From Nostoc sp. S4 (lineage in GTDB: Bacteria > Cyanobacteriota > Cyanobacteriia > Cyanobacteriales > Nostocaceae): a stretch of 64,000 nucleotides of DNA. The stretch lies in contig JAQYWR010000024.1 of the NCBI GenBank assembly GCA_029379225.1, forward strand, positions 53,571 to 117,570, read 5' to 3'. A program made the translations under genes and the position numbers. Shown piece by piece: positions 44,923-53,733 of this stretch; within the stretch, counting starts at the first letter, position 1, and the number at the start of each line of letters is the position of its first letter. The notes under the pieces are model-generated. The model did no database searches. It was given only the letters and a program-made list of their open reading frames with translations, and was not told the origin of the DNA.

Positions 44923-47271
44923 ATGAAACTCATTTTACGATCGCTAGTCAAAATCAACCACACCAGTAAGATTATCCTGGCTGTGCTGCTAATCTGTCTG
45001 GTGGTGCGCTTACTACCTTATTTTGCACCGATTCATGCCGCAGATATCACCCAAAAGCAATTGGCAATGGAATTTAGCGATCGCAATAATTTACCGTTAG
45101 GTACGTTGCTGACTCGCGACCAAGAGCATACATCAGTAGTTCCCCTAAATCAAGTTTCGCCGCCGTTTATCCAGGCAATTCTAGCCGCTGAAGATGGTAG
45201 CTTTTACCATCATGGCGCGTTGGATATGAAAGCAATTGTCCGCGCTATCAAAGAAGCTATTCACGCCAAACAAATTGTTTCTGGTGCTTCCACAATTACT
45301 ATGCAGTTGGCACGGATGTTAGATCCCGTGCCGCGCACTTCCTCAGGTAAAATGCAAGAAATTTGGCTAGCTTGGCGGTTAGTAGCCGGCATGAATAAAG
45401 ATGAAATTCTCACTGCATATATCAATCGCCTACCAATGGGAGGGAATATATATGGTGTGGAAGCTGCGGCGCGGACTTATTTTTCTATTCCAGCGAGTGA
45501 TTTGAATCTTGCCCAAGCTAGTTTATTAGCTGCTATTCCTAATAATCCCACTTATTTTAATCCTTACGAACATTGGGAACGGCTCAAGCAACGACAAAAA
45601 TATGTCCTCAATCGTATGGTACAGGAAGGATATATCAGTGAAGCGGTCGCAGCCCGAACATCTACGGAAAAAGTTGTCTTTCAATCTCGCCAACAGGGAA
45701 TTATCGCCGCACCACACTTTTTATTTTGGTTAGCAAATCAGTTTGATAAAACGCAAACACAACAAACCCCTTATCTCGAAAATTCCCCCATCCGCACAAC
45801 TATAAACCGTCCTTTACAGCAATTTGTCGAAGCACAGGTACAGCAGGTAATTTCTTCTCTGGCTGCTAACAATGTCCACGATGCAGCTGCATTGGTAATT
45901 GATAACCACACTGGAGAAGTTTTGGCTTATGTTGGTTCGCCTGATTATTTTAATCAAGCCAAACTCGGACGCAATGATGGGGTACAGGCGCTACGTCAAC
46001 CAGGTTCTACCCTCAAGCCTTTTGTCTATGAACTCGCTTTAGAAAAAAATTTAATTCGCCCAAACACGATTTTGGCAGACGTACCCGCCCATTATGCCAT
46101 TCCTGGTGCAAAACTTTATAGCCCAACTGATTATACTGAAAGATTTCTCGGCCCTGTGCGAGTACGAATCGCTTTAGCAAATTCTTTAAATGTACCCGCA
46201 GTGCGCGTGTTAGAAAAAGTAGGTGTGGAAACTTTTTTACAACGTCTGCATCAACTGGGGTTTGAACACCTCAATCAAACTCCAGAATATTATGGTTTAG
46301 GTTTGACTCTAGGTAGTGGCGAAGTAAGTCTTTGGGAGCTAGCCCGTGCATACCTAACCATAGCACGTCAAGGAGATGCCACCCCTCTAATAACCACATT
46401 TTCCAATTACCCATTGACTACAAACGCGATTAATCGCCTCTCTACATACTCACTACTTCCCAACCAGAGAATTTGGCAATTAATCACTAATATATTAAGT
46501 GACAATCATGCTCGTGCAACAGCTTTTGGTGTAGACTCGGTGTTAAATTTACGCTTCCCGGCTGCTGTTAAAACTGGCACTTCTTCTAATTTTCGCGATA
46601 CTTGGACAGTTGGCTTTACTACAGATTACACCGTCGCTACTTGGGTAGGTAATTTCAACGGCGAACCGATGCGCCAGGTTTCAGGTGTTACAGGTGCAGC
46701 ACCTCTGTGGAATCGAATTATGTTGCATTTGCACGAACATCAAGAACCAGCAGCTTTTTCGCCTCCAGCAGGTTTAATCCAACTACCTATTTGTGCAATT
46801 TCTGGGTTACGACCAGCCTCAGATTGTACCTCAGTGGTACAAGAATATTTCTATCCCGAAGATAAAAATAATTACGAAGCTGAAAATAAATTTGATTTGC
46901 CACCAGAGTATGATGAGTGGTTAGCAAAACAACAGCGATCGCATTTAATCTCTAATAATTTGAGAATTTTATCTCCCCATAATGGCGACTTATTTTTACT
47001 GTATCCAGGTGAAGCAGGACAGCAAAAATTAGAATTTAAATTAGCAGGAAATCAATTTACGTTTGTGGAATGGTGGTTGAATGGGGAAAAGTTAAATACA
47101 AACTCGGCTAATTCTTTGTTTTGGAATTTGCATCCTGGTAATTGGACTTTGGAAGCAAGAAGTGGGGAAATGAGAGATCGGGTAACTTTTCAGGTGGAGT
47201 TAACCAGTATTAAACCTACGTGTCGAGGATTTTCTATTAGTAATTCTCAAGTAAAAGCAAATCATCCATAA
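44923..47271 (+). CDS. pbpC: Penicillin-binding protein 1C
   Basis: A 782-aa bifunctional peptidoglycan synthase. After an N-terminal membrane anchor (IILAVLLICLVVRLLPYFA) comes the GT51 glycosyltransferase domain (LAAEDGSFYHHGALDMKAI, SGASTITMQLARML). The transpeptidase domain follows with SxxK (PGSTLKPF), SxN (NSLN) and KTG (KTGTSS), then the PBP1C C-terminal beta domain (about 690-775). Between the SxN and KTG motifs it has about 18 residues (SNYPLTTNAINRLSTYSLLP) encoded by a dispersed palindromic repeat inserted in frame. The gene is divergent from the A2M lipoprotein, its usual functional partner. Confidence 0.96.
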   Translation: MKLILRSLVKINHTSKIILAVLLICLVVRLLPYFAPIHAADITQKQLAMEFSDRNNLPLGTLLTRDQEHTSVVPLNQVSPPFIQAILAAEDGSFYHHGALDMKAIVRAIKEAIHAKQIVSGASTITMQLARMLDPVPRTSSGKMQEIWLAWRLVAGMNKDEILTAYINRLPMGGNIYGVEAAARTYFSIPASDLNLAQASLLAAIPNNPTYFNPYEHWERLKQRQKYVLNRMVQEGYISEAVAARTSTEKVVFQSRQQGIIAAPHFLFWLANQFDKTQTQQTPYLENSPIRTTINRPLQQFVEAQVQQVISSLAANNVHDAAALVIDNHTGEVLAYVGSPDYFNQAKLGRNDGVQALRQPGSTLKPFVYELALEKNLIRPNTILADVPAHYAIPGAKLYSPTDYTERFLGPVRVRIALANSLNVPAVRVLEKVGVETFLQRLHQLGFEHLNQTPEYYGLGLTLGSGEVSLWELARAYLTIARQGDATPLITTFSNYPLTTNAINRLSTYSLLPNQRIWQLITNILSDNHARATAFGVDSVLNLRFPAAVKTGTSSNFRDTWTVGFTTDYTVATWVGNFNGEPMRQVSGVTGAAPLWNRIMLHLHEHQEPAAFSPPAGLIQLPICAISGLRPASDCTSVVQEYFYPEDKNNYEAENKFDLPPEYDEWLAKQQRSHLISNNLRILSPHNGDLFLLYPGEAGQQKLEFKLAGNQFTFVEWWLNGEKLNTNSANSLFWNLHPGNWTLEARSGEMRDRVTFQVELTSIKPTCRGFSISNSQVKANHP
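46424..46445 (+). repeat. Palindromic dispersed repeat inside pbpC
   Basis: ACGCGATTAATCGCCTCTCT then AC matches the element at 2491-2512 with one mismatch. It is translated in frame in PBP1c as NAINRLST. Confidence 0.75.
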
Positions 47272-47610
47272 TTAAATAATCAAGTAATTAACCAGCCAAA
47301 TATTATGACGTTTACAGCCACAGAACATAAATATGTATAACTTGATGAGTGTAGTGTACCGCTGGTTGCAGTGGTAACTTTTCAGTTTGCTTATGCTTGG
47401 AGTCGTGAAGAGTTACATTTGAACTACCTTCACATTAGCATGAGTCTTGGATTGCGCCTGCTATCGAGTCACGAACCATCTTCCTTTTTCTATATCCCTT
47501 GAAAAATCAGAACCCCACCTACCTGTTTAAAAAAGTTTATCGTTGCTTTTAATAAAGCAGTTTAGTTTTTGGGAATAATAAGCCTACAGTTCAAAAGATA
47601 TGGGATAAAT
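47272..47610. other. Intergenic region with a short unrecognised frame
   Basis: Between pbpC and the FIST gene. A frame from ATG 47305 reads MTFTATEHKYV, meets TAA, and continues LDECSVPLVAVVTFQFAY to a stop near 47502. It resembles a decayed gene start, possibly Uma2-like, but this is too weak to call. Confidence 0.3.
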
Positions 47611-48768
47611 ATGTTAAATGTAGTGGTTGGCCATAGCAACGACCCAGATTCTTTATCAGCAATTACTGAAGTTATAGAACAATGCCACAACAGCTTAGGA
47701 GAGAAACTTCCTCAAGCTGGGATTTTGTTTGCAGCAATTGATTTTGATTATACACTCATTTTGCAAGAAATTGTGCAGGCATTCCCAGGAATTGAATTGA
47801 TTGGTGGCACAACCGATGCAGAAATTTCTTCAGTGCTAGAATTTCAGCAAGACTCAATAGCTTTAATACTATTTAATTCTGATGAAATAGAAATTTATGC
47901 AGGCTTGGGTAGAAAATTATCAAAAGAGCCAAATTTAGCAACTAAACAAGCAGTTGAACAAGCAAAATCAAAAATAAAAAACCAACATTTATCTCAATTG
48001 TGCTTGACTGTACCTGAAAGTTTAACTGTTGATGGAGTATTAATTGTAGAGGGCTTAAAACTAGCATTAGGAAATAATATTCCTATTTTTGGTGGGCTGA
48101 CTGCGGATCAATGGAAATTCCAAAAAACATATCAATTCTTTCAAACTGAAGTTCTGACTGATGCTGTTCCTATTCTAATTTTTTCAGGAAACTTTTTATT
48201 TTCTCAAGGTGTCGCTAGTGGTTGGCATCCGTTGGGGCGAAAAAGCCAAGTTACTAAAGTTGATAAAAATATTCTCTATGAAATTGATAGTAAACCAGCA
48301 TTAGATTTTTATCATCACTATTTAGGTGGTTTACCTCCTTCTGGCGAGTATCCTTTGGCAGTGTTTGAATCAGAAACAGAAGAATTTTATATGCGTGCGC
48401 CAAGCGTTTATGATGTTCAAACTGGCAGTATCACTTTTTTAGGAGAAATACCTAAAAATGCTTTTGTACAAATAGCTCAAGCTAGCCGAGATGAGATTCT
48501 CAGCGCTGCAAAAACCTCCATTACAAATGCTTTAAAAAATTATCCAGGCACAAAACCAGACGCGGCTTTATTTTTTTCTTGTGCAGCACGTCGGCAACTG
48601 CTAGGCACACGCACCATAGAAGAGTATCAGATTGCTCAAGAATGCTTAACAACAGCAATTCCTGGTTGTGGCTTTTACACTCACGGCGAAATTTCACCTT
48701 TGAATTATGGAAGTGAAACCAGATTGCATCATGAAACCTTCGTTACTCTTCTAATAGGAATGCATTAA
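47611..48768 (+). CDS. FIST-domain sensor protein
   Basis: About 385 aa from ATG 47611 (MLNVVVGHSNDPDS); an upstream TTG would add a poor extension. The FIST_N domain has AGILFAAIDFDYTLILQEIV, GIELIGGTTDAEISSVLEFQ and NIPIFGGLTADQWKF. The FIST_C domain includes ALDFYHHYLG and PDAALFFSCAARRQLLG followed by GCGFYTHGEISPL. FIST domains are predicted small-ligand sensors (amino-acid-like ligands have been proposed). It sits 6 bp upstream of a histidine kinase that has no sensory domain of its own, so it probably supplies that kinase's input. Confidence 0.92.
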   Translation: MLNVVVGHSNDPDSLSAITEVIEQCHNSLGEKLPQAGILFAAIDFDYTLILQEIVQAFPGIELIGGTTDAEISSVLEFQQDSIALILFNSDEIEIYAGLGRKLSKEPNLATKQAVEQAKSKIKNQHLSQLCLTVPESLTVDGVLIVEGLKLALGNNIPIFGGLTADQWKFQKTYQFFQTEVLTDAVPILIFSGNFLFSQGVASGWHPLGRKSQVTKVDKNILYEIDSKPALDFYHHYLGGLPPSGEYPLAVFESETEEFYMRAPSVYDVQTGSITFLGEIPKNAFVQIAQASRDEILSAAKTSITNALKNYPGTKPDAALFFSCAARRQLLGTRTIEEYQIAQECLTTAIPGCGFYTHGEISPLNYGSETRLHHETFVTLLIGMH

Positions 48769-48774
48769 AGAATC

Positions 48775-49842
48775 ATGCAATCAGCTTCAGAGCAGAAAAT
48801 TAAGGAATTAGAAAAAGCCAACCGCATTTTACAAAAGAAATTAGAGCGTTCTGAAAGCTTAAGACTTGCCTTAGAAGAAACTAACGAGAAAAAAGAAGCA
48901 TTATTTCTCAAGGTGATTCACGAGCTTCGGGAATCACAAAAAATCTTAGAAGAGCAAAGTCGAGATTTAGAACAAACTTTAAAAAAGCTCCAAACTATGC
49001 AAAGCAAATTAGTAGAATCAGAAAAGATGTCTGCTTTAGGCGTTTTAGTAGCTGGTATTGCTCATGAAATCAATAATCCTGTAAATTTTATTCACGGAAA
49101 TATTACCTATGCTGCTCAATATGCTCATGATATTTTAGAGCTATTACAGTTTTATCAAAACTTCTATCCCAATCCATCTCCATCTATAGTCCAAAAAATC
49201 GAAGCAATCGATTTAGATTTTATCAAAAGAGACTTTATTGAAATTTTGTATTCTATGCAAAATGGAACTCAACGTATCAGCGATATTGTTCGCTCTTTAC
49301 GTACATTTTCTCGATTAGATGAAGCAGAAATTAAAAAGGTTGATATAAATGAAGGTATTGATAGTACCTTAATGATTCTGAAAAATCGGCTAAAAAATCG
49401 ACCAAATTTTCCAGAAATTACAGTTATCAAAGAATATGGCTCTCTGCCGTTAATTGAGTGTTATGCAGGTAAACTTAATCAAGTATTGATGAATATTATT
49501 TTAAATGCTATTGATGCTTTAGAGCAAAAATTAGATAGTGTTTCTTTAGAATCTAACCTTTCTCTTTCAAGCTTTACTCCTGCGATAAAAATTTGTACAG
49601 ACTTAATAGATAACTGGATTTCAATTCGGATTATTGACAATGGTACGGGAATAGAACAAGAAATAACACAACAAATATTTAATCCATTTTTTACTACCAA
49701 ACCAGTCGGCAAAGGTACAGGTTTAGGACTGTCGATTAGCTATCAAATTATTGTCGAAAGTCATAATGGTCAACTCAAATGTAATTCTATCCCTGGTATA
49801 GGTACAGAATTTGAAATTATGATACCTCAACAACTAATATAG
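48775..49842 (+). CDS. Histidine kinase paired with the FIST sensor
   Basis: A 355-aa soluble kinase. An N-terminal coiled coil (EQKIKELEKANRILQKKLER to about residue 85) leads to a HisKA domain with the phospho-His in LVAGIAHEINNPVNFIHGNI and a HATPase domain (VLMNIILNAIDALEQ as N-box, IIDNGTGI as G1, GKGTGLGLSISYQII as G2). There is no transmembrane helix or sensor domain. The adjoining FIST protein, 6 bp upstream, is the likely input partner. No response regulator gene is present next to it. Confidence 0.93.
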   Translation: MQSASEQKIKELEKANRILQKKLERSESLRLALEETNEKKEALFLKVIHELRESQKILEEQSRDLEQTLKKLQTMQSKLVESEKMSALGVLVAGIAHEINNPVNFIHGNITYAAQYAHDILELLQFYQNFYPNPSPSIVQKIEAIDLDFIKRDFIEILYSMQNGTQRISDIVRSLRTFSRLDEAEIKKVDINEGIDSTLMILKNRLKNRPNFPEITVIKEYGSLPLIECYAGKLNQVLMNIILNAIDALEQKLDSVSLESNLSLSSFTPAIKICTDLIDNWISIRIIDNGTGIEQEITQQIFNPFFTTKPVGKGTGLGLSISYQIIVESHNGQLKCNSIPGIGTEFEIMIPQQLI

Positions 49843-49843
49843 T

Positions 49844-49971
49844 TACAGCAGATTGCAACTAAGTGAGGTACAAGATCCAGGACTGATTTATCACAGATAA
49901 AGAGTTTCTACCTCCTGCCTCCTGCCTCAAAACCCGTAACTTTGTACTTCATGCGAATGAAAAGTGCTGTA
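49844..49971. repeat. Possible MITE-like element (TACAGCA...TGCTGTA ends)
   Basis: Starts 2 bp after the kinase stop with TACAGCAGATTGCAACT and ends AAAAGTGCTGTA. The interior has CTACCTCCTGCCTCCTGCCTC, the inverse of the GGCAGGAGGTA text in element A. It is related to, but distinct from, the other copies. Confidence 0.45.
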
Positions 49972-50093
49972 TATCTGGCTTTTTCACATACTGTAAAAAG
50001 TCACGTTACTTAGCTCAAAATTCAAATGTTAATTTTGGATAAATCGCTAACTTTGTCCAAGATCTACTTTTGTAAATTGTTATTGAAAGTAGT

Positions 50094-50957
50094 TTATGAT
50101 TTAAAATCTTGCTCCATTTGCAGATATTTAGGAACGCCGACGATTTCTTGAAAGTCTTTAAAGTTAACTAAGTTGGGAAAATTAGCTGTGGTTTTTTGTT
50201 CTTTGAGATGCTGAAAACAAGTATTCATTACTTGAGTGACAGCTAATAAAGCTGTGAGAGGAAAAAATGCAATTTTGAAGCCTAACTTTTGTAATTCATC
50301 TGTGGAAATTTGCGGAGTTTTACCACCTTCAACGATATTAGCTACTAGTGGTACATCAGGGAAAGCAGTAGCGATCGCCTTTAACTCTTCAACAGATTGG
50401 GGAGCTTCCACAAACAGTATATCTGCTCCAGCGGCAATGTAAGCTCGACCGCGAGCGATCGCTTCTGCTAAACCCAACGGCGCACGTGCATCAGTGCGAG
50501 CAATAATTACTAAACCGCTATCGCCACGCGCTTCTACTGCGGCGCGAATTTTTCCCACATGTTCGGCTTGCTCAATCACTCGTTTTCCTTCAAAGTGTCC
50601 GCACTTTTTCGGCCATTCCTGATCTTCCAGCAGCACCCCAGCAACACCCAATTGCACAGCATCTTTAATCGTGCGAACCACATTTAAGGCGTTGCCATAA
50701 CCTGTATCCAAATCAGCAATCAGTGGAATATTAATTGATTGAGCAATCCGTCCCACACTATAAAGCATTTCGGTAGCCGTGAGAAAACCGTAATCTGGCA
50801 AACCCAAAACAGAAGCCGCAATGCCAAAGCCACTGCTAGCTACGACTGCAAAACCTTGTTGTTCGGCTAACTTCGCTCCCAAACAATCATAAACCCCAGG
50901 AATCACAATAATTTCTGGACGCGCTAGTAATTGCCGTAGTTTTTGGGTAGCAGACAT
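50094..50957 (-). CDS. Isocitrate lyase/PEP mutase superfamily enzyme
   Basis: A 287-aa TIM-barrel enzyme. It opens MSATQKLRQLLARPEIIVIP with GVYDCLGAKLAEQQGF, has the metal-binding LIADLDTGYGN and GVLLEDQEWPKKCGHFEGK, which includes the KKCGH catalytic loop of lyases, and IARTDARAPLGLAEAIAR. Family members are isocitrate/methylisocitrate lyases, oxaloacetate decarboxylases or phosphonopyruvate-type enzymes. KKCGH favours a C-C lyase on a 2-hydroxy diacid over PEP mutase. It is divergent from the RCCR-like operon to its right. A metabolic link is possible but unproven. Confidence 0.88.
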   Translation of the reverse strand: MSATQKLRQLLARPEIIVIPGVYDCLGAKLAEQQGFAVVASSGFGIAASVLGLPDYGFLTATEMLYSVGRIAQSINIPLIADLDTGYGNALNVVRTIKDAVQLGVAGVLLEDQEWPKKCGHFEGKRVIEQAEHVGKIRAAVEARGDSGLVIIARTDARAPLGLAEAIARGRAYIAAGADILFVEAPQSVEELKAIATAFPDVPLVANIVEGGKTPQISTDELQKLGFKIAFFPLTALLAVTQVMNTCFQHLKEQKTTANFPNLVNFKDFQEIVGVPKYLQMEQDFKS

Positions 50958-51127
50958 AAACTAATAAATAAAGTAAAAGCATCCACCCTTTTGAGAATAC
51001 AGCAACATGCGCTAGGGACGTACAGCGTATACTATTCTGGAAGCAGTATGAATCCAGATGTAGAGAAGTTGTATTGCAACGTCTATATGCCAAGAAACAA
51101 AAGTTTTCATTTTGGCGGGATTAAACA

Positions 51128-51775
51128 ATGAGTCAGTTACAGACCCAATTGACAGATAGATGGATTTGTGCTTCTTGGCAAGAGTATGAAGAAGCGATCG
51201 CTAACTTGCTCGACGAAAAGGCAAAGAGTTACTAATACAAAGGACACATGAGGCTGGAGATGGCACCAGTTAGTTTCGACCACGATCAAAACCATGTTGT
51301 AATTATTTTTGCAGTAACTTTATTTGCAGCACTTAAACGAATACCAGCAACAGGTTTAGACATTACCACTTTTCGTAAAACTGGAGTTCAAGACTCTCAG
51401 CCCGATGTTGCTTATTACCTCAAAGAATGTGCCCAAAGTATCCCAACTGGTACAGGAATTGTCAACCTCGATCGCTACCCTACACCGGATTTAGTAATTG
51501 AGATTGCGAAAACATCTTTACTAGATGATTTAGGTACAAAGCGAGCGCTCTATGAAGAATTGGACGTTAGTGAATATTGGGTAGTAGATGTGCAAAATGC
51601 TCAAATTATTGCATATTCTATGGCAGACCAAGGTAGCAAACGTATTCAGGAATCTCAAGTATTTCCGGGAATGACAATTGCAACTTTAGAAGCAGCCTTA
51701 CGCCGTAATCGTGAAATGAATCAATCTCAAGTTGCAGCCTGGTTATTGAGCCAGTTTCAATCACAAGCAGTTTAA
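51128..51775 (+). pseudogene. Uma2-family putative endonuclease gene interrupted by a stop codon
   Basis: The frame from ATG 51128 reads MSQLQTQLTDRWICASWQEY and stays in register with the Uma2 body: RLEMAPVSFDHDQNHVV, DVAYYLKEC, TPDLVIEIAKTSLLDD and YWVVDVQNAQI. Codon 36 (51233-51235) is TAA where relatives have Tyr in the Y-Y-K-G motif. An ATG at 51248, four bases after AAAGGA, could restart a 175-aa product lacking the N-terminal strand but keeping the PD-(D/E)xK core residues (PD and EIAK). Uma2 proteins are abundant in cyanobacteria; many are thought to be mobile nuclease-like elements. I treat it as damaged. Confidence 0.75.
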
Positions 51776-51808
51776 ACTTTCTATATACAAAACCAACAAA
51801 CTCCAACC

Positions 51809-52579
51809 ATGACTCAGCAACCAACCAATCTAAATAACAAAGCTGTTTTTGAGCAGTTGTGGGAGATTACAAAGGAACTTTACCAAAAATTGCAGACTCG
51901 TTTTGAGTTAAATCCAGACCCTTCTGTGGAAGATTTACAGCAATACAGCAGTCTTGATGGTAATATCAATGGTTCCCTGAGTGCATTTTCGGGAAAAGAA
52001 ATTGATTGGTTAGTGCATTCATGGTTAGGAAACCCGGATAAATCCAACTTTAGCACCATGCGCGTCACGATTTGGTTAGCGCCGCATATCCATGTTCCAC
52101 ATTTGGCATTTGAGTTTGGTACACTTCCAGATGGAAATATTTTATTTTATATAGATTACATTGCTCGGACTGAGCTTTTAACTGATTTAGCATATCTCGA
52201 TCGCTACTACGAACCAGTTAACCAAACATTTTTAAAGTTACAAGACGATCCGCACCTCAAGGCATTTATTAGCAAAAGCATCTACGTTCGCCTGTTTCAA
52301 TCTCCTGTGAGTCTGTGCTATACTGGCGCACCGACTTCTAATACCCTGGAAATCACTCGCACACTGGCACGCGAAACACTAGAACGCTGGCTAACTTGGG
52401 TAGACGCAGCCGAACCTGTATCAGAAGATGCACAGAAAACTTTAGCAACTCGTGATTTATTGCTACGCCGTACATCTGCTGAACGCGACCCAGGTAATAA
52501 ATTTGCCGCTCAACTTTTTGGCACCCCATTAACAGATAAACTAGTACGAGCGCTTTGGGGTGGCGATCGCAATATATAA
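51809..52579 (+). CDS. RCCR-like member of the bilin reductase superfamily
   Basis: A 256-aa protein. TMRVTIWLAPHIHVPHLAFE, FYIDYIARTELLTDLAYLDR, KSIYVRLFQSPVSLCYTG and ARETLERWLTWVDAAEP recall the red chlorophyll catabolite reductase family, which is related to ferredoxin-dependent bilin reductases. Plant RCCR reduces a linear chlorophyll breakdown product. Cyanobacterial homologues are reported but their substrates are unknown to me. It begins 34 bp after the Uma2 stop and lies 52 bp before the nitrilase-fold gene, then the aldehyde dehydrogenase, all on one strand. This suggests a small catabolic operon. Confidence 0.72.
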   Translation: MTQQPTNLNNKAVFEQLWEITKELYQKLQTRFELNPDPSVEDLQQYSSLDGNINGSLSAFSGKEIDWLVHSWLGNPDKSNFSTMRVTIWLAPHIHVPHLAFEFGTLPDGNILFYIDYIARTELLTDLAYLDRYYEPVNQTFLKLQDDPHLKAFISKSIYVRLFQSPVSLCYTGAPTSNTLEITRTLARETLERWLTWVDAAEPVSEDAQKTLATRDLLLRRTSAERDPGNKFAAQLFGTPLTDKLVRALWGGDRNI

Positions 52580-52609
52580 ATTGTTGATTGTTACTTGTCC
52601 TTCGCAACC

Positions 52610-52638
52610 AATGACAATTGACCAATGACAAATGACTA
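52610..52638. repeat. STRR supplying the nitrilase-like start codon
   Basis: TGACAATTGACCAATGACAA-type units run into the ATGACTAAT start of the next gene, as also seen at ureG and the aldehyde dehydrogenase gene. Confidence 0.7.
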
Positions 52639-53663
52639 ATCCAGAATCATACCGTGCCTTAGCACTGCAAGTTACCTGTCATGCAGTCAACCAAGCAACC
52701 GACCGCCAAGCAGCGCAAGCGCTGATCCAAAACTCTATCAATCGTTTAGGGCAACAAATTGCAGCTAGTATTGCTTTTATTGGCTTTGATTGTCGTTTAA
52801 TTGTGCTACCAGAATATTTTCTCACAGGTTTTCCAATGGGAGATACTCTAGCAGGATGGGCAGAAAAAGCTTGTGTAGAAATGGCTGGTGCTGAGTATGA
52901 AGCACTGGGAAAAATTGCCCAAAAGCATAAAATCTTTTTAGCTGGTAACGCCTACGAAGTTGACCCCAACTTTCCCGGATTATACTTTCAAACCTGCTTT
53001 GTACTTGACCCTTCTGGCTCAATTGTCCTGCGCTATCGGCGGCTAAATTCCTTATTTGCTCCCACTCCCCACGACGTTTGGGATAAATATCTCGACTGCT
53101 ATGGTTTAGAGGGAGTTTTCCCCGTTGCCAAAACTGATATTGGTAATTTAGCAGCTTTAGCATCAGAAGAAATTTTGTATCCAGAAGTAGCGCGGTGTCT
53201 AGCCATGCGAGGAGCAGAGATTTTTGTGCATTCCACTTCAGAAGTGTACAACAAAAATCTCACACCCAAAGATGCCGCAAAAATTACTCGCGCTGTGGAA
53301 AATCTGGCGTATGTCGTATCAGCGAATACCGCAGGTATCGCTAATATTGCTATCCCCATTGCTTCGGCTGATGGTGGCTCAAAAATTATCGATTATCGGG
53401 GAATAGTAGTAGCCCAAACAGATACAGGCGAAAGTATGGCAGCATTTGCTGAGATTGACCTAGCAGCATTACGCCGCAATCGCCGCCGACCAGGGTTAAA
53501 TAATTTACTTGCACGCCAACGATTTGAACTCTACGCCGAAAGTTATCGAGTGTCACACTTTTACCCTGCTAATACTATGCTGGAAAAAGAAGTAGACCGC
53601 AAACATTTCCTGCAAACACAGCAAGCCACCATCGAACGGTTGGCGAAATTGGGGATAATTTGA
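52632..53663 (+). CDS. Nitrilase-superfamily protein with substituted catalytic residues
   Basis: A 343-aa carbon-nitrogen-hydrolase fold. The catalytic Glu is kept (LIVLPEYFLTGFPMGD). The catalytic Lys position reads RYRRLN instead of RYRK-H, and the nucleophile region reads LAALASEEILYPEVARCLAM, with Ser where the family has Cys (GV-ICYD-RFPE). Two of the three triad residues are therefore changed. It may be catalytically inactive, may use Ser, or may have a binding or regulatory role. The start codon lies in a TGACAAA-type repeat. It is the middle gene of the RCCR-like operon. Confidence 0.8.
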   Translation: MTNPESYRALALQVTCHAVNQATDRQAAQALIQNSINRLGQQIAASIAFIGFDCRLIVLPEYFLTGFPMGDTLAGWAEKACVEMAGAEYEALGKIAQKHKIFLAGNAYEVDPNFPGLYFQTCFVLDPSGSIVLRYRRLNSLFAPTPHDVWDKYLDCYGLEGVFPVAKTDIGNLAALASEEILYPEVARCLAMRGAEIFVHSTSEVYNKNLTPKDAAKITRAVENLAYVVSANTAGIANIAIPIASADGGSKIIDYRGIVVAQTDTGESMAAFAEIDLAALRRNRRRPGLNNLLARQRFELYAESYRVSHFYPANTMLEKEVDRKHFLQTQQATIERLAKLGII

Positions 53664-53703
53664 ATTGGAGATTGGGAGAGATGCTCTGACGCGGGGAACA
53701 ACC

Positions 53704-53733
53704 ATTGACAAATGACTAATGACAAATGACTAA
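53704..53733. repeat. STRR supplying the aldehyde dehydrogenase start codon
   Basis: Tandem TGACAAATGACTAATGACAA units overlap the ATGACTAATACA start. Several in-repeat ATGs occur in different frames because the unit is seven bases long. Confidence 0.7.

Noticed and set aside
47305..47502. Frame MTFTATEHKYV, stop, LDECSVPLVAVV as a possible Uma2 or other gene relic
   Set aside because: Too short and too weak to assign; only the first residues hint at a family.
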